Notes: a model not told the origin generated them from the letters alone. A DNA stretch of 34,468 nt from Aestuariicoccus sp032586235 (GCF_032586235.1 NZ_JAWHTD010000039.1:1-34468), one strand, 5' to 3'. Shown: positions 8,377 to 18,207, counted from the first letter of the stretch. Program-made: numbers and translations.

Positions 8377-8377
<1 letters not shown>
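7970..8377 (-). CDS. FosA-like glyoxalase-fold protein (possible fosfomycin thiol transferase)
   Basis: A 135-residue vicinal-oxygen-chelate protein, the usual FosA length. Metal ligands fit FosA: His8 (NHIT), His64 (DDSHFA) and Glu109 (GHKLELHVGE). Trp47 (GTLWLCL) matches. The loop KENRSEGASLYFRDPDGHK closely matches the FosA potassium/phosphonate loop. FosA enzymes use Mn2+ and K+ to add glutathione to fosfomycin. The natural substrate of chromosomal homologues is unclear. The start codon overlaps the dnaB stop (TGATG), so it is coupled to the replicative helicase gene. An MFS gene follows. The fold is certain; fosfomycin activity is inferred from residue matches. Confidence 0.85.
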
Positions 8378-9870
<1,493 letters not shown>

Positions 9871-10116
9871 GTCGCTGCCCCTGCCGCTCTGTTTTTATGG
9901 CCGTGCCGCCCTGTCCCGGCGTCCCGGTGTTTTAACGAACCAAAGCGCTTTGCCACAGTGGAACAAGTCTGTGGACAAAGGCCGGGAAAACCGGGCGGTC
10001 GGGCCCCCGGACGGTTCAGGCTGTCATGATATGGGAAGATCCCGGCTTATGTCCACAATATCCTGTGGCTGTGCGCGATTCGTGATCGTTTTGCAAACGC
10101 GCCGCGGTGGATATGT
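9871..10116. promoter_or_regulatory. Intergenic region upstream of dnaB with DnaA-box-like words
   Basis: 246 bases without a gene, between pyrE and dnaB. TTGTCCACA on the minus strand (9970-9978) differs from the DnaA box TTATCCACA at one position, and ATGTCCACA at 10049-10057 at two. TTTGCCACAG (9949-9958) and CTGTGGACAAA (9969-9979) form an imperfect inverted repeat around the first. This suggests DnaA-linked control of dnaB, but short matches are expected by chance. The dnaB promoter should lie here. Confidence 0.3.
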
Positions 10117-10794
10117 TTATTTCGCGTTTTCTTCTCGCCACTTATGCGGATCGTCGATGAAGGCCTCGACCTCGGCCAGGGTTTCTGCACCGAATTTGCG
10201 CTGTGCGCGGGCCTCGGCCAGCACGTCGCGCCAGGTGCAAAGATAGTGCAGATCGACACCGTGATCGCCCAGGGTTCTGATCGTCTCGGGGAAGATGCCG
10301 TAGTAAAAGATCACCGCCGTGTGGGCGCAGCTGGCGCCGGTTTCGCGGATCGCGTCGACGAAGCTGAGCTTGGAGCCGCCGTCGGTCGTCAGGTCCTCGA
10401 CCAGCAGGACGCGCTGGCCCTCGGTCATCGCGCCCTCGATCCGGGCGTTGCGGCCGTAGCCCTTGGGTTTCTTGCGCACATAGGTCATCGGCAGCGCCAT
10501 GCGTTCGGCCACCATGGCGGCGAAGGGGATGCCCGCCGTCTCGCCGCCGGCGACGTTGTCGAAAGCCTCGAAGCCCGCGTTGCGCATCACGGTCACGGTC
10601 AGGAAATCCATCAGCGTGGCGCGGATGCGCGGGAAGGAGATCAGCTTGCGGCAGTCGATATAGACCGGCGACAGCGCGCCCGAGGCGAAGCGGAACGGCT
10701 CGTCGCCCATGAAATGCACCGCCTCGATTTCCCAGAGCATACGCGCGGTCAGCCGCGCCATTTCGTCGGATGTGGGGTAGGAGGTGGGGATCAT
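10117..10794 (-). CDS. pyrE: Orotate phosphoribosyltransferase
   Basis: A 225-residue enzyme of UMP synthesis that joins orotate and PRPP. The PRPP motif is LLVEDLTTDGGSK (about 130-142). The flexible catalytic loop holds 'VRKKPKGYGRNARIEG'. The protein is a little longer than E. coli PyrE (213). The ATG at 10794 is chosen because AAGGA lies 7 bases before it; an in-frame upstream extension would have no signal and would run towards the intergenic repeat. pyrC lies just upstream on the same strand, so two pyrimidine steps are adjacent. The 79-base gap contains a dispersed repeat. Confidence 0.96.
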   Translation of the reverse strand: MIPTSYPTSDEMARLTARMLWEIEAVHFMGDEPFRFASGALSPVYIDCRKLISFPRIRATLMDFLTVTVMRNAGFEAFDNVAGGETAGIPFAAMVAERMALPMTYVRKKPKGYGRNARIEGAMTEGQRVLLVEDLTTDGGSKLSFVDAIRETGASCAHTAVIFYYGIFPETIRTLGDHGVDLHYLCTWRDVLAEARAQRKFGAETLAEVEAFIDDPHKWREENAK

Positions 10795-10840
10795 GGTCTT
10801 GTCCTTGCGGGCGTTGGGCGTAGGGGGCAAATGCCGGGTG

Positions 10841-10872
10841 CCTCCGGCGGGAGTATTTTTGCCAAGAAGAAG
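10841..10872. repeat. CTCCGGCGGGAG + TATTTTTGCCAAGAAG element
   Basis: CTCC-GGCG-GGAG forms a small hairpin, followed by TATTTTTGCCAAGAAGAAG, ending one base before the pyrC stop codon. It has the same layout as the copy at 6609-6638. I recall this sequence as very common after genes in Rhodobacterales. Function unknown. Confidence 0.7.
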
Positions 10873-10873
10873 A

Positions 10874-11908
10874 TCAGGTGACGCGCCAGTGCAGCGGCAT
10901 CATCGGGTCGAAAACGGTGACCGGGCCGTCGCCGGTATCGATCTTGTCGGGATAGGCGACCGGTGCGCCCCTGGTCAGGGTGATGGTGGCGTCATTGGCG
11001 GGCAGCTTGTAGAAGGCGGGGCCGTTGAGCGAGGCGAAGGCCTCCAGCCGGTCGAGGGCGTTCTCTTGTTCGAAGACCTCGGCCAGGATCGACATCGTGT
11101 TGGTCGCCGTGAAGCAGCCGGCGCAGCCGCAGGCGTTTTCCTTGAGCGGGTCGGTATGCGGTGCGCTGTCGGTGCCCAGAAAGAAGGTCGGGTCGCCGGA
11201 GGTGGCGGCGGCGCGCAGGGCGAGGCGGTGCTCTTCGCGCTTGGCCACGGGCAGGCAATAGTAATGCGGCTTGATCCCGCCCACGAGGATGTGGTTGCGG
11301 TTGATCACCAGGTGATGGGTGGTGATCGTGGCGCCCAGGTCGGGCCCGCCCGAGCGGGCGTAATCGGCGCCCTGTTTCGTCGTGATATGCTCCATCACCA
11401 CACGCAGGCCCGGGGTCGTGGTGCGGATCGGGTCGAGCACGCGGTCGATGAACACCGCCTCGCGGTCGAAGATGTCGATCGCCTGGTCGGTGACCTCGCC
11501 ATGTACGCAGAGCGGGCAGCCGATCTCGGCCATGCGTTCGAGCACGGGGCGAACCTTGTCGAAGTCGCGCACGCCGCTGGCGGAGTTGGTGGTCGCCCCG
11601 GCAGGATAAAGCTTGACCGCCGTGATCAGCCCGTCGGCATGGGCGCGGGCCAGATCGTCTGGATCGGTGTCCTCGGTCAGATAAAGCGTCATCAGCGGCG
11701 TGAACGCCGCGCCCTCGGGCAGGGCCGCGAGGATACGTTCACGGTAGGCGGCGGCCTCGGCGCCGGTGACCACCGGGGGCACGAGGTTGGGCATGATGAT
11801 GGCGCGGCCGAAATGGCGGGCGCTTTCGGGGGCCACGGCGCGCAGCATCTCGCCATCGCGCAGATGCAGGTGCCAGTCGTCGGGGCGGCGGATCACAAGC
11901 TGGGTCAT
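10874..11908 (-). CDS. pyrC: Dihydroorotase, type II
   Basis: A 344-residue zinc amidohydrolase that closes carbamoyl-aspartate to dihydroorotate. Ligands are visible: His13/His15 (DWHLHLRDG), Lys99 to be carboxylated (AVKLYPAGATTNS), His136 (CVHGEV), His174 (MEHITT) and Asp247 (GTDSAPH). The length equals the E. coli type II enzyme. The start at 11908 (MTQLVIRRPDDWHLHL) is fixed by homology; the open frame continues further upstream but that part has no coding character. It is transcribed towards pyrE and is divergent from the small gene at 12008. Confidence 0.97.
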   Translation of the reverse strand: MTQLVIRRPDDWHLHLRDGEMLRAVAPESARHFGRAIIMPNLVPPVVTGAEAAAYRERILAALPEGAAFTPLMTLYLTEDTDPDDLARAHADGLITAVKLYPAGATTNSASGVRDFDKVRPVLERMAEIGCPLCVHGEVTDQAIDIFDREAVFIDRVLDPIRTTTPGLRVVMEHITTKQGADYARSGGPDLGATITTHHLVINRNHILVGGIKPHYYCLPVAKREEHRLALRAAATSGDPTFFLGTDSAPHTDPLKENACGCAGCFTATNTMSILAEVFEQENALDRLEAFASLNGPAFYKLPANDATITLTRGAPVAYPDKIDTGDGPVTVFDPMMPLHWRVT

Positions 11909-12007
11909 GGGCGCGGCGTAGCATGTCGCCCGGGGCCTGCACCAGAGGATTGTCGCGGCCTGCGCGCTTTGGCACAGTGAAGGCGCTGACCACAGGCGAG
12001 GTGCCGT

Positions 12008-12283
12008 ATGATCCTGACCCTCATTCTTGCCGCGGCGGCGGGCTGGGCCACCCGCCCGGCCGAACCGCAAGTGACCGAGGCGCTGCTGCGCCTGCTTGGA
12101 GAGGAGGGCCTGCCCGACGCCACGGGCCGCCGGGTGGCGGCCTTTGCGGCGATGCTGGCGGTGGCGGCGGTGTTCCTGGCGCTGCTCGACGTGGAGGGCC
12201 ATCCGCTGATGCTGATCCTGGGCGGGGCGCTGGGCTATTTCCAGCAGGAGATCCGCGAGGCGATCCTGGCCCGGCGGGGCTGA
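12008..12283 (+). CDS. Small membrane protein, unknown
   Basis: A 91-residue protein with a hydrophobic N-terminus (1-14), a polar stretch with 'EALLRLLGEEG', and two closely spaced hydrophobic segments (about 43-60 and 66-78). The C-terminal QQEIREAILARRG is amphipathic and basic. AGGCGAGG lies about 6 bases before the ATG. I do not recognise a named family. Its stop TGA abuts the stop of the convergent gene within TGATCA, leaving no space between them. It is divergent from pyrC. Coding is supported by the ribosome site, codon character and hydrophobic pattern. Confidence 0.7.
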   Translation: MILTLILAAAAGWATRPAEPQVTEALLRLLGEEGLPDATGRRVAAFAAMLAVAAVFLALLDVEGHPLMLILGGALGYFQQEIREAILARRG

Positions 12284-13213
12284 TCAGCGCGCCCGCGCGG
12301 CCTGCAGCTGTTCCAGCTTGCGGCGAAAGCGCGGGGCGTTCATGCGGCCGACCACGTTGCGGCAGAGCCATTCGGCCAGAAGCGGGCGGCCCTCGGCCTC
12401 GAGCCGGGCCAGCAATTTGCGCAGATAGGGCGCATGACCCCGTCGCGCCCGCAGCATCCGGGCGAACCCGGCGGTGTCGAGCGACCCGTCGGCGGCGGCG
12501 GTCAGCAGCGGCACGATCAGGTCGAGCTCGATCAGATCGCCCTGGAGCGCGTCGCCCATGAAGGGCAGCCGAAAGCGCGTAACGTTGCGCCGTTCAAAGA
12601 GCGCCGAATGCATCGCATCGAGCTGTTCGCGCGGATCGTAGAGCACATAGGCCCGGTCCGAGGCGTCCAGCATGTCGGGGGCATAGCCGTATCGCTCGGT
12701 GAAATCGGTGCGGCGCATGGGCAGAAAGCGCCGGTCCCATTCCGCGGTGCGCGGATCGAGCGTGGCCTGCGGCTGCAGCACCAGCACGCGCGCACCCGGC
12801 GCGGCAACGGAAAAGGCCGCCGCCGCATAGCCGCAGGGCCCGGCGCCGTAGAAGACCACATTGTCGAATTCGTCGAAGAAGCCGTCGTCGATCAGCTGGT
12901 CGAAAAAGCCGTAGACCCGGTTGTCGCGGAACCAGGTGTCGGCGGTCGAGATCAGCGCGAGATGGGACCAGCCTTTGGCCTGCACCATGTCCCAGCCCAG
13001 CGGCGTGCCGGTGTCCGACAGGGTCTGGATGCCGGGAAAGGTTTCGAAGGTTACCAGCAGGGTGTCGCCGTCTTCGACGAAGATGGCCTGGTGTTTCGGG
13101 CCGAGATCCTCGGCAAAGCCACGCTCGGCCCCGACCTCGGAGACGCGCGCCATCCAGCTGTCCCAGGGGACATCCGTCAAATCCAGCGCCGAAAGGTCGC
13201 TATTGTCCTGCAT
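12284..13213 (-). CDS. Alpha/beta-hydrolase-like protein, nucleophile serine missing
   Basis: A 309-residue protein. The segment VVFYGAGPCGYAAAAFS matches the nucleophile-elbow region 'YG.SMGGYAA' of the esterase-like proteins found beside polysaccharide genes, and VLQPQATLDP matches their following strand. The serine position is Gly here, with a Cys two residues later. Some database entries for such Roseobacter proteins say 'phosphoadenosine phosphosulfate reductase', for which I see no support. ATG 13213 is preferred; an in-frame GTG at 13240 lacks a ribosome site. It ends the minus-strand glycan cluster, 127 bases after a glycosyltransferase gene, and probably acts on or senses the same glycan. 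The function is open. Confidence 0.7.
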   Translation of the reverse strand: MQDNSDLSALDLTDVPWDSWMARVSEVGAERGFAEDLGPKHQAIFVEDGDTLLVTFETFPGIQTLSDTGTPLGWDMVQAKGWSHLALISTADTWFRDNRVYGFFDQLIDDGFFDEFDNVVFYGAGPCGYAAAAFSVAAPGARVLVLQPQATLDPRTAEWDRRFLPMRRTDFTERYGYAPDMLDASDRAYVLYDPREQLDAMHSALFERRNVTRFRLPFMGDALQGDLIELDLIVPLLTAAADGSLDTAGFARMLRARRGHAPYLRKLLARLEAEGRPLLAEWLCRNVVGRMNAPRFRRKLEQLQAARAR

Positions 13214-13340
13214 CCTGGCCTGCCTGTCCAAATCCCGCACGGATCGCGCGTGTAGCTTGGAAACAATGACCGGGCATTCAGGCGGAATTGTGTAAAATCC
13301 GGGGAAAATTCCGGATGCGGCCGGGGATGGGGCTGTGGTG

Positions 13341-14387
13341 TCAGGAGGCGGCGTCGCGGGCGCGTGTGGCGTGACCGATCAGGAAGGCCGCCTCTCCCTG
13401 CGTCAGCGGGCGCGAGGGCGGGGTCATCAGCAGCCGGCCGAAAAGCGCGCGGTAAGGCTCTTCGGCCAGCAGCCGGTCGAATTCGGCCTTGCGCCAGGCG
13501 ACGGCGGCGTCGCGCAACCGCGCCAGTTCCGGGTCGGCGGCCAGCTCGGCGCGGAGCGCGGCGACGCGATCGGACAGGGCCAGGATCGAGCGGTCCTCGT
13601 CGGTGTTGAAGTTCCGCTCGGTCCAGTAATCGAGCCCAAGCCGGTGGTCCGAATGCACGGCCCGCCCGCGCGCGGCCTTGAGAACGAAGCTTTCCATCGC
13701 ACCCAGCGGGTAATGGTTGAGCTGCGCCAGGCCGTAGTTGGAGCGGCCGTAAGGGCTGAAAATCCGGCGGGTGCGGAACTGATCGTCCAGCTCGCGCCCC
13801 TCGCCGTCGAACCATCGCGCGGCGGCCACGCGGTCGGGATGCGGGTTGCGCGGGCGGTGGACGCCGAGGTTCCGGTAGGTCCGGTCGTTGCGGTAGAGCG
13901 TCTTGAACATGGCCGACCGCCAGGGCCAGTGCATGACCACCGGGGCCGCGTGGGTGAATTGCTGCGTCACGGGCGTGTCTTGGTAGCGCACGACGCCGGC
14001 ATTGCCGAAAAGCCGCCAGGTCAGGGTGATGGCCCCGGCTTCGGGCAGGGCGGCAATGAGCGCGGGCAGGGTGCGGTCGCCCACATGGACATTGACGAAT
14101 TCGTCGATATCGAGCGGCAAAAGCCAGTCGGCGTCTTTCACCGCGGCGGCCTTGTCGGCCAGTTTCAGCCCGGTGAACTGGATGCCGCCCTTGTCGTAGG
14201 GGCCGTCGTTGCGGATGTGGGTGACATGGCCCAACTCGGCCAACCGGTCGAGCATGGCGTCGGTGCCGTCGTCGCAATCGTTCGACAGCGCCACCACATG
14301 GGTGATCCCGCAGGTCAGATGATGCGCCAGCCAGTCGAGCAGATAGGCGCCTTCGTTGCGCAGGCAGAGGACCGCCGCGATCCTCAC
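13341..14387 (-). CDS. Glycosyltransferase, GT2-like (PF13704 type)
   Basis: A 348-residue cytosolic protein of the Glyco_tranf_2_4 type. Hallmarks are the N-terminal 'CLRNEGAYLLDWLAHH' nucleotide-sugar fold, SNDCDDGTD (35-43), and the metal-binding DIDEF (93-97) followed by NVHVGD. A later conserved block contains LNHYPLGAMESF and a 'RG...H.D...YW' segment. The same blocks occur in the proteins at 18204-19229 and in the C-terminal half of 15200-17572, so the three are paralogues. The sugar donor and acceptor cannot be told. It is separated from the FkbM gene upstream by 109 bases that hold two hairpin repeats, so expression may be partly independent of the upstream four genes. Confidence 0.87.
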   Translation of the reverse strand: MRIAAVLCLRNEGAYLLDWLAHHLTCGITHVVALSNDCDDGTDAMLDRLAELGHVTHIRNDGPYDKGGIQFTGLKLADKAAAVKDADWLLPLDIDEFVNVHVGDRTLPALIAALPEAGAITLTWRLFGNAGVVRYQDTPVTQQFTHAAPVVMHWPWRSAMFKTLYRNDRTYRNLGVHRPRNPHPDRVAAARWFDGEGRELDDQFRTRRIFSPYGRSNYGLAQLNHYPLGAMESFVLKAARGRAVHSDHRLGLDYWTERNFNTDEDRSILALSDRVAALRAELAADPELARLRDAAVAWRKAEFDRLLAEEPYRALFGRLLMTPPSRPLTQGEAAFLIGHATRARDAAS

Positions 14388-14398
14388 CGCGCGCCACA

Positions 14399-14464
14399 GT
14401 CCCGGGCTTGACCCGGGACCTCCCGGCCGGGGGCGGGGTGGAGGCCCCGGGTCAGGCCCGGGGC
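14399..14464. repeat. Pair of GC-rich hairpin repeats
   Basis: Two hairpins: GTCCCGGG-N5-CCCGGGAC (14399-14419) and GCCCCGGG-N5-CCCGGGGC (14444-14464). The first has the same stem as 4753-4773. They fill the gap between the FkbM gene and the downstream glycosyltransferase. No T-run is present. They may attenuate transcription into the last two cluster genes or stabilise the mRNA of the first four. Confidence 0.75.
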
Positions 14465-14496
14465 TGTGTTGCGCGAGGTCTGGCGCATGACCCGGA

Positions 14497-15198
14497 TCAC
14501 CAGCCTTTGCGGAAGGTCACGACCTTGGCCTCGGAGGCCTTGGGGAAATAGGTCAGACCGGCCTTTTGCATCGCGTCGAAAACCGCCTGCACGCCCGATT
14601 GCCCGATCCATTGCGGGTGCAGTTCGATGATCGCGGCGCGAAGGCCGGTCCAGTCGCCGGCGGGCAGAAGATCGGCCTCGGCCCCCTCGATGTCGCAGAC
14701 CAGCACGTCGGGTTTGACGTCGTCCAGCACGTCGGCGACCGGGTGCTGGGCGATCTTGACGGTCTCGACGATGCTGTCGGGATCGGCGTCGCGGTCCATC
14801 GAAGAGCCGAGGAAATTGCGGCGGACGTGGAAGTCGACTGGATCGCCGGCTTGGGCCGACAGCAGCGCGTTGCGCATCTCGACATTTTCGACCCCGTTGG
14901 CCTCGTGCACCGTGGCGATATAGGGGATGAGGGCGGGGTTCGCCTCGTAGCTGACCACGCGAGCGACCTTCTTTTTCACCGACAGCAGCGTCGACATGTA
15001 GCCGATGCCGCCGCCCAGTTCGAGCACGGTGTCGCCCTCGTTCACCACGCGCATGACCGCGTCGCATTCCTTGCGCTCATAAAGCCCCTCGCGCAGGGCG
15101 CCGCGCACCCGGCCGGTGGTGATCTCGGGGTGTTTGGGGATCTTCAGCCCGCGCGATTTGATAAACGGGCTGCGCTGCCGCATCTGTCCGCCGTCCAT
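14497..15198 (-). CDS. FkbM-family methyltransferase
   Basis: A 233-residue SAM-dependent O-methyltransferase-like protein. The SAM motif is ELGGGIG (60-66), the acidic residue after strand 2 is in SYEANP (83-88), and the FkbM signature is CDIEGAE (168-174). FkbM-type enzymes methylate hydroxyls of sugars or polyketides. Beside glycosyltransferases the acceptor is most likely a sugar. The ATG at 15198 is chosen because GGAG lies 7 bases before it, inside the end of the upstream gene, whose stop is one base away. ATGs at 15183 and 15228 are less good. It is translationally coupled to the fusion gene. Confidence 0.87.
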   Translation of the reverse strand: MDGGQMRQRSPFIKSRGLKIPKHPEITTGRVRGALREGLYERKECDAVMRVVNEGDTVLELGGGIGYMSTLLSVKKKVARVVSYEANPALIPYIATVHEANGVENVEMRNALLSAQAGDPVDFHVRRNFLGSSMDRDADPDSIVETVKIAQHPVADVLDDVKPDVLVCDIEGAEADLLPAGDWTGLRAAIIELHPQWIGQSGVQAVFDAMQKAGLTYFPKASEAKVVTFRKGW

Positions 15199-15199
15199 G

Positions 15200-17572
15200 T
15201 CAGCTCTCCATATCGAGGGCGAGCGCATAGGCGACCCGCTCGGTTTCGGTCAGGCGCAGTTTCAGTGCCTGTTGGTAGAGGTCTTCGAATTCTGGCATGC
15301 CGTGCAGTTCGGCCGCCTTGGCGCGGTGCCAGTCGAGGCCTTTGGTGTGCCATTCGGCCACCTGCGGGTCGGCCATCAGCCGGTCGTATTCGGCGCGCAC
15401 CCGGGGGATGTTGCGCTTGATCGTGATGTCGCGGAAATCCGACCAGTCCATGCGGATCCAGTAGTTGATCCCGATGGAGCGGTCGACATGCAGCGCCCGG
15501 CCCCTCTGGCGTTTGATCAGGAAGGATTCCGCCGAGCGAAGGGCGTAGTGGTTGAGCTGCAAGAGATCGTAGCCGATGGTCTTCTTGGAGTTGCGCCAGC
15601 CGTTCTTGGCCACCTCATGGGTCATGTCGAGGCCCGAGCCGTTGACCCATTTCACCTTGGATTCAAAGGCTTCTGACAGTTTGTTCGGGCGGTGGCAGCT
15701 GATTTTCTGATAGGCGCCGATGTTGCGGAACATGGTCTTGAAGCCCCAGACCGTATGCGGCTTGGGGCAGTATTTCGGCGCGCAGGTGTCGAACTGGTCG
15801 ATGACGAATTCGTCGGCCAGCCGGTGCACACCGTTGTGCCCGAAGAGCCTCCAGGTCATCGCCACGTTGGTCGCGTCGGGCACGCGTTCGAAGAAATCGT
15901 CGAGCGTGCCGTTGCCGCAGCGGATGTTCATGAATTCGTCGACGTCGATATGGATGATCCAGTCGGCGTTGCGGATCACCGGTTCCTTGAGCGCGTTGTT
16001 GAGTGCGTGCTGTTGGGGCGAATTGCCTTTCCAGTCGTCGTTGTTGCGGTGCTGGAGCACGCCCATCGCCTGCAGCCGGTCCAGGAGTTCGGACGTGCCG
16101 TCCTCGCAACCGTTGGTGTAGATCAGGAAGTCGTCGACGCCGATGGCGCGGTGATAGGCGATCCATTCGAGGATATAGGGCGCCTCGTTCTTCATGCAGC
16201 CGACGATGACGTTGCCCGAGCTGCCCGCGGGCAGGACGCGGGGCGGGGCGGGGGGATAGGCCGCGGCGAGCGCTTCTTCGTTGACGTGGCCCAGGCGGTT
16301 GTGCGGGGCGAAGGTGCTGCGTTGCAGTTTGAGGAAGTTCTGTTTCGCCAGCGGCGGCATCAATTCGCGGGCCGTGGGCGTGAGGATGGTGTCGACATCC
16401 GAATCGGCGGGCGTCTCATCCGCCCTTGCGGGCGTCTTCGACAGGGTGGTGAGGTCGGCGGCCTTGATGGCGCGTTCCTCTTTGGTGGCCTGCTGGATGC
16501 GCCAGCGGAAGGCCATCAGGTATTGCGTGGCGCGGAAGCCCAGCGTCGGGTCGGCCTCGGACCAGTCGGGGCGTTTGCGGTCGCGTTTCATCGCCGCCGG
16601 GTCGAGCCCGGGATGGTCCGCAGCCAGCGCCTTGATGTCCTTTTCGAACCGCAAAGACAGGGCCGAGAGGCTGCCCGGCGCGATCGGATCGCCATGGACT
16701 TTGATTTCGCCCAGGAACTTGCGCCAGAGCTGGCGGGGCAGGATCGCGTCGCCCCGCGCCAGCAGCCGCAGGATCGCGTCGTTCATCATCCGGCAACGGG
16801 TCATCCAGGCGGCGGAGGGCGGAGCGGGGAGCGTTTCGGGCTCGGCTTTGCCGATGGTGTCGGCAATGTCGAAGGCCGCGCGCAGCTCTTCGGTGGCGGC
16901 CTCGGAATAGAGGCTGCCCAGGTCGAGGCTGCGCAGCCGGGTGGCCCCGGGGCCAAAGACCGCGTCCCATTCCTGCACCAGCCGTGCATAATCCAGCCAG
17001 AACATCGCGCCCTGCACCTCGCCGAACTGGCCGCTCTGCGGGTCGGGGTCGGGGCGGGTGGCCAGGGCCGCGTCCCACCAGTTGTCGGCATCGAGCAGCC
17101 CCAGCTCCAGCGCCAGCGACTGCGCGCGCCCTTCGAGCAGTTGCGCGGCGTAGCGGCGGACGGCCAGACGCGCGGGGTCGTCCACATGGGCGACGATGCG
17201 GATGTCGTCCGAGAGCGGCGCCAGCAGCGCCTTGAGCCGGGCGATTTCGTCGCGTCCAGACAGCGTGGCGCCCAGCTGATGCGCCGAGAGGATCAGCGTG
17301 TCGGGCTGCACGCGCGCGACCTCGGCCATCAGCCCGCGCTGCACCTCGTCGAAAAGCATCTGCTGCTTTTCCGGCGCGATGAAGCCGCGGTTGAAGCGCA
17401 GGCTGTCCACCGCGTCCGTCACCGCCATGAACACCCGTGTATGATTGCGCGCGCCCGGGCTGCGGGCATAGAGCACGCCTTTGCCCGCCAGCTGGTCGCG
17501 CTTGGCGTCGAGCACCCGTTGCAACCGGTCTGATGCGGGGCCGTCCGGCCCGATATGCAGATAGATCCGCAT
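15200..17572 (-). CDS. Two-domain protein: sulfotransferase-like + GT2-like glycosyltransferase
   Basis: A 790-residue protein. Residues 1 to about 400 follow the layout of bacterial cell-surface sulfotransferases (MRIYLHIGP start, GVLYARSPG, LILSAHQL). The PAPS 5'-loop, usually HIGP.KTGTTS, reads HIGPDGPASDR, without the Lys and Thr residues. The 3'-phosphate segment is also altered (VAHVDDPARLAVRRYAA). Residues 454-790 form a PF13704-type glycosyltransferase with CMKNEAPYILEW, TNGCEDGT, DVDEF (543-547), and LNHYALRSAESF. The start at 17572 overlaps the stop of the upstream sulfotransferase by one base, with AGAGGGG before it. The N-terminal domain is probably non-catalytic or binds another ligand, while the C-terminal domain looks active. 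Confidence 0.85.
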   Translation of the reverse strand: MRIYLHIGPDGPASDRLQRVLDAKRDQLAGKGVLYARSPGARNHTRVFMAVTDAVDSLRFNRGFIAPEKQQMLFDEVQRGLMAEVARVQPDTLILSAHQLGATLSGRDEIARLKALLAPLSDDIRIVAHVDDPARLAVRRYAAQLLEGRAQSLALELGLLDADNWWDAALATRPDPDPQSGQFGEVQGAMFWLDYARLVQEWDAVFGPGATRLRSLDLGSLYSEAATEELRAAFDIADTIGKAEPETLPAPPSAAWMTRCRMMNDAILRLLARGDAILPRQLWRKFLGEIKVHGDPIAPGSLSALSLRFEKDIKALAADHPGLDPAAMKRDRKRPDWSEADPTLGFRATQYLMAFRWRIQQATKEERAIKAADLTTLSKTPARADETPADSDVDTILTPTARELMPPLAKQNFLKLQRSTFAPHNRLGHVNEEALAAAYPPAPPRVLPAGSSGNVIVGCMKNEAPYILEWIAYHRAIGVDDFLIYTNGCEDGTSELLDRLQAMGVLQHRNNDDWKGNSPQQHALNNALKEPVIRNADWIIHIDVDEFMNIRCGNGTLDDFFERVPDATNVAMTWRLFGHNGVHRLADEFVIDQFDTCAPKYCPKPHTVWGFKTMFRNIGAYQKISCHRPNKLSEAFESKVKWVNGSGLDMTHEVAKNGWRNSKKTIGYDLLQLNHYALRSAESFLIKRQRGRALHVDRSIGINYWIRMDWSDFRDITIKRNIPRVRAEYDRLMADPQVAEWHTKGLDWHRAKAAELHGMPEFEDLYQQALKLRLTETERVAYALALDMES

Positions 17573-18207
17573 CACGCCGCCCCTCTGGCGCGGAACGAGG
17601 TGTTCTCGTTCGCCTTTCCCCACCAGGGCAGGGTCAGACCCAGATGAGCCGAGAGCTTGGCGGGGGCCTCGGGGTCGGCGGTGTCGTATTCCAGAAAGCG
17701 GTCGTCGCCGGCAAAGACGCAGCGCAGGAAGGCGTGATGCGCCTCGATCCACTGCACCCGCTCTAGCGTGGTGTCGCCATAGCCGCGCGGCAGGCCGGGG
17801 ATTTGCCCCCGGGGCAGGCGGTCGGTGCCCAGATCGGACCAGCGCAACATGCTGTCCGACATCGCCCGCGCGTCGCGGCGCGAGGCGACGAAACGCAGCT
17901 GCGGATGCCGCGTGCGGAGCGCGTCGATCAGCCCGTAATCGGTCTGTGGCCAGAGGCAGAGCTGCGGGTTCAGCACGCTGATCTCGGTCAGCGCATCGAA
18001 GCCCCCGAGCCGCGTCAGCGGATCGCCGGTCTGGAAATAGCCGTCGTAAAGCTGGCGCGCCACGAAGGACCCGGCCAGACCGGGCACGGGGGCCTTGCCG
18101 CGCCGGATCTTGAAATCGGCCACCTTGAGACCGGCCTTTTCCAGCGCCACGCCCAGCGTGGTGGTGCCCGATTTCGGCAGGCCGAGGTTGATGATCTGCA
18201 GGCTCAT
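17572..18207 (-). CDS. Sulfotransferase family protein
   Basis: A 211-residue P-loop protein with an intact PAPS 5'-phosphosulfate loop LPKSGTTTL (10-18) and a 3'-phosphate segment FVASRRDARAMSDS (106-119). The C-terminal 'ENTSFR' is a usual end of this fold. It would transfer sulfate from PAPS to a hydroxyl. The neighbours point to a sugar acceptor. The start overlaps the stop of the preceding glycosyltransferase by 4 bases (ATGA), and its own stop overlaps the next start, so it is the middle of a tightly coupled set. The open frame extends upstream of 18207, but only inside the previous gene. It resembles the eukaryotic-type 'sulfotransferase family' of Roseobacters. Confidence 0.87.
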   Translation of the reverse strand: MSLQIINLGLPKSGTTTLGVALEKAGLKVADFKIRRGKAPVPGLAGSFVARQLYDGYFQTGDPLTRLGGFDALTEISVLNPQLCLWPQTDYGLIDALRTRHPQLRFVASRRDARAMSDSMLRWSDLGTDRLPRGQIPGLPRGYGDTTLERVQWIEAHHAFLRCVFAGDDRFLEYDTADPEAPAKLSAHLGLTLPWWGKANENTSFRARGAA

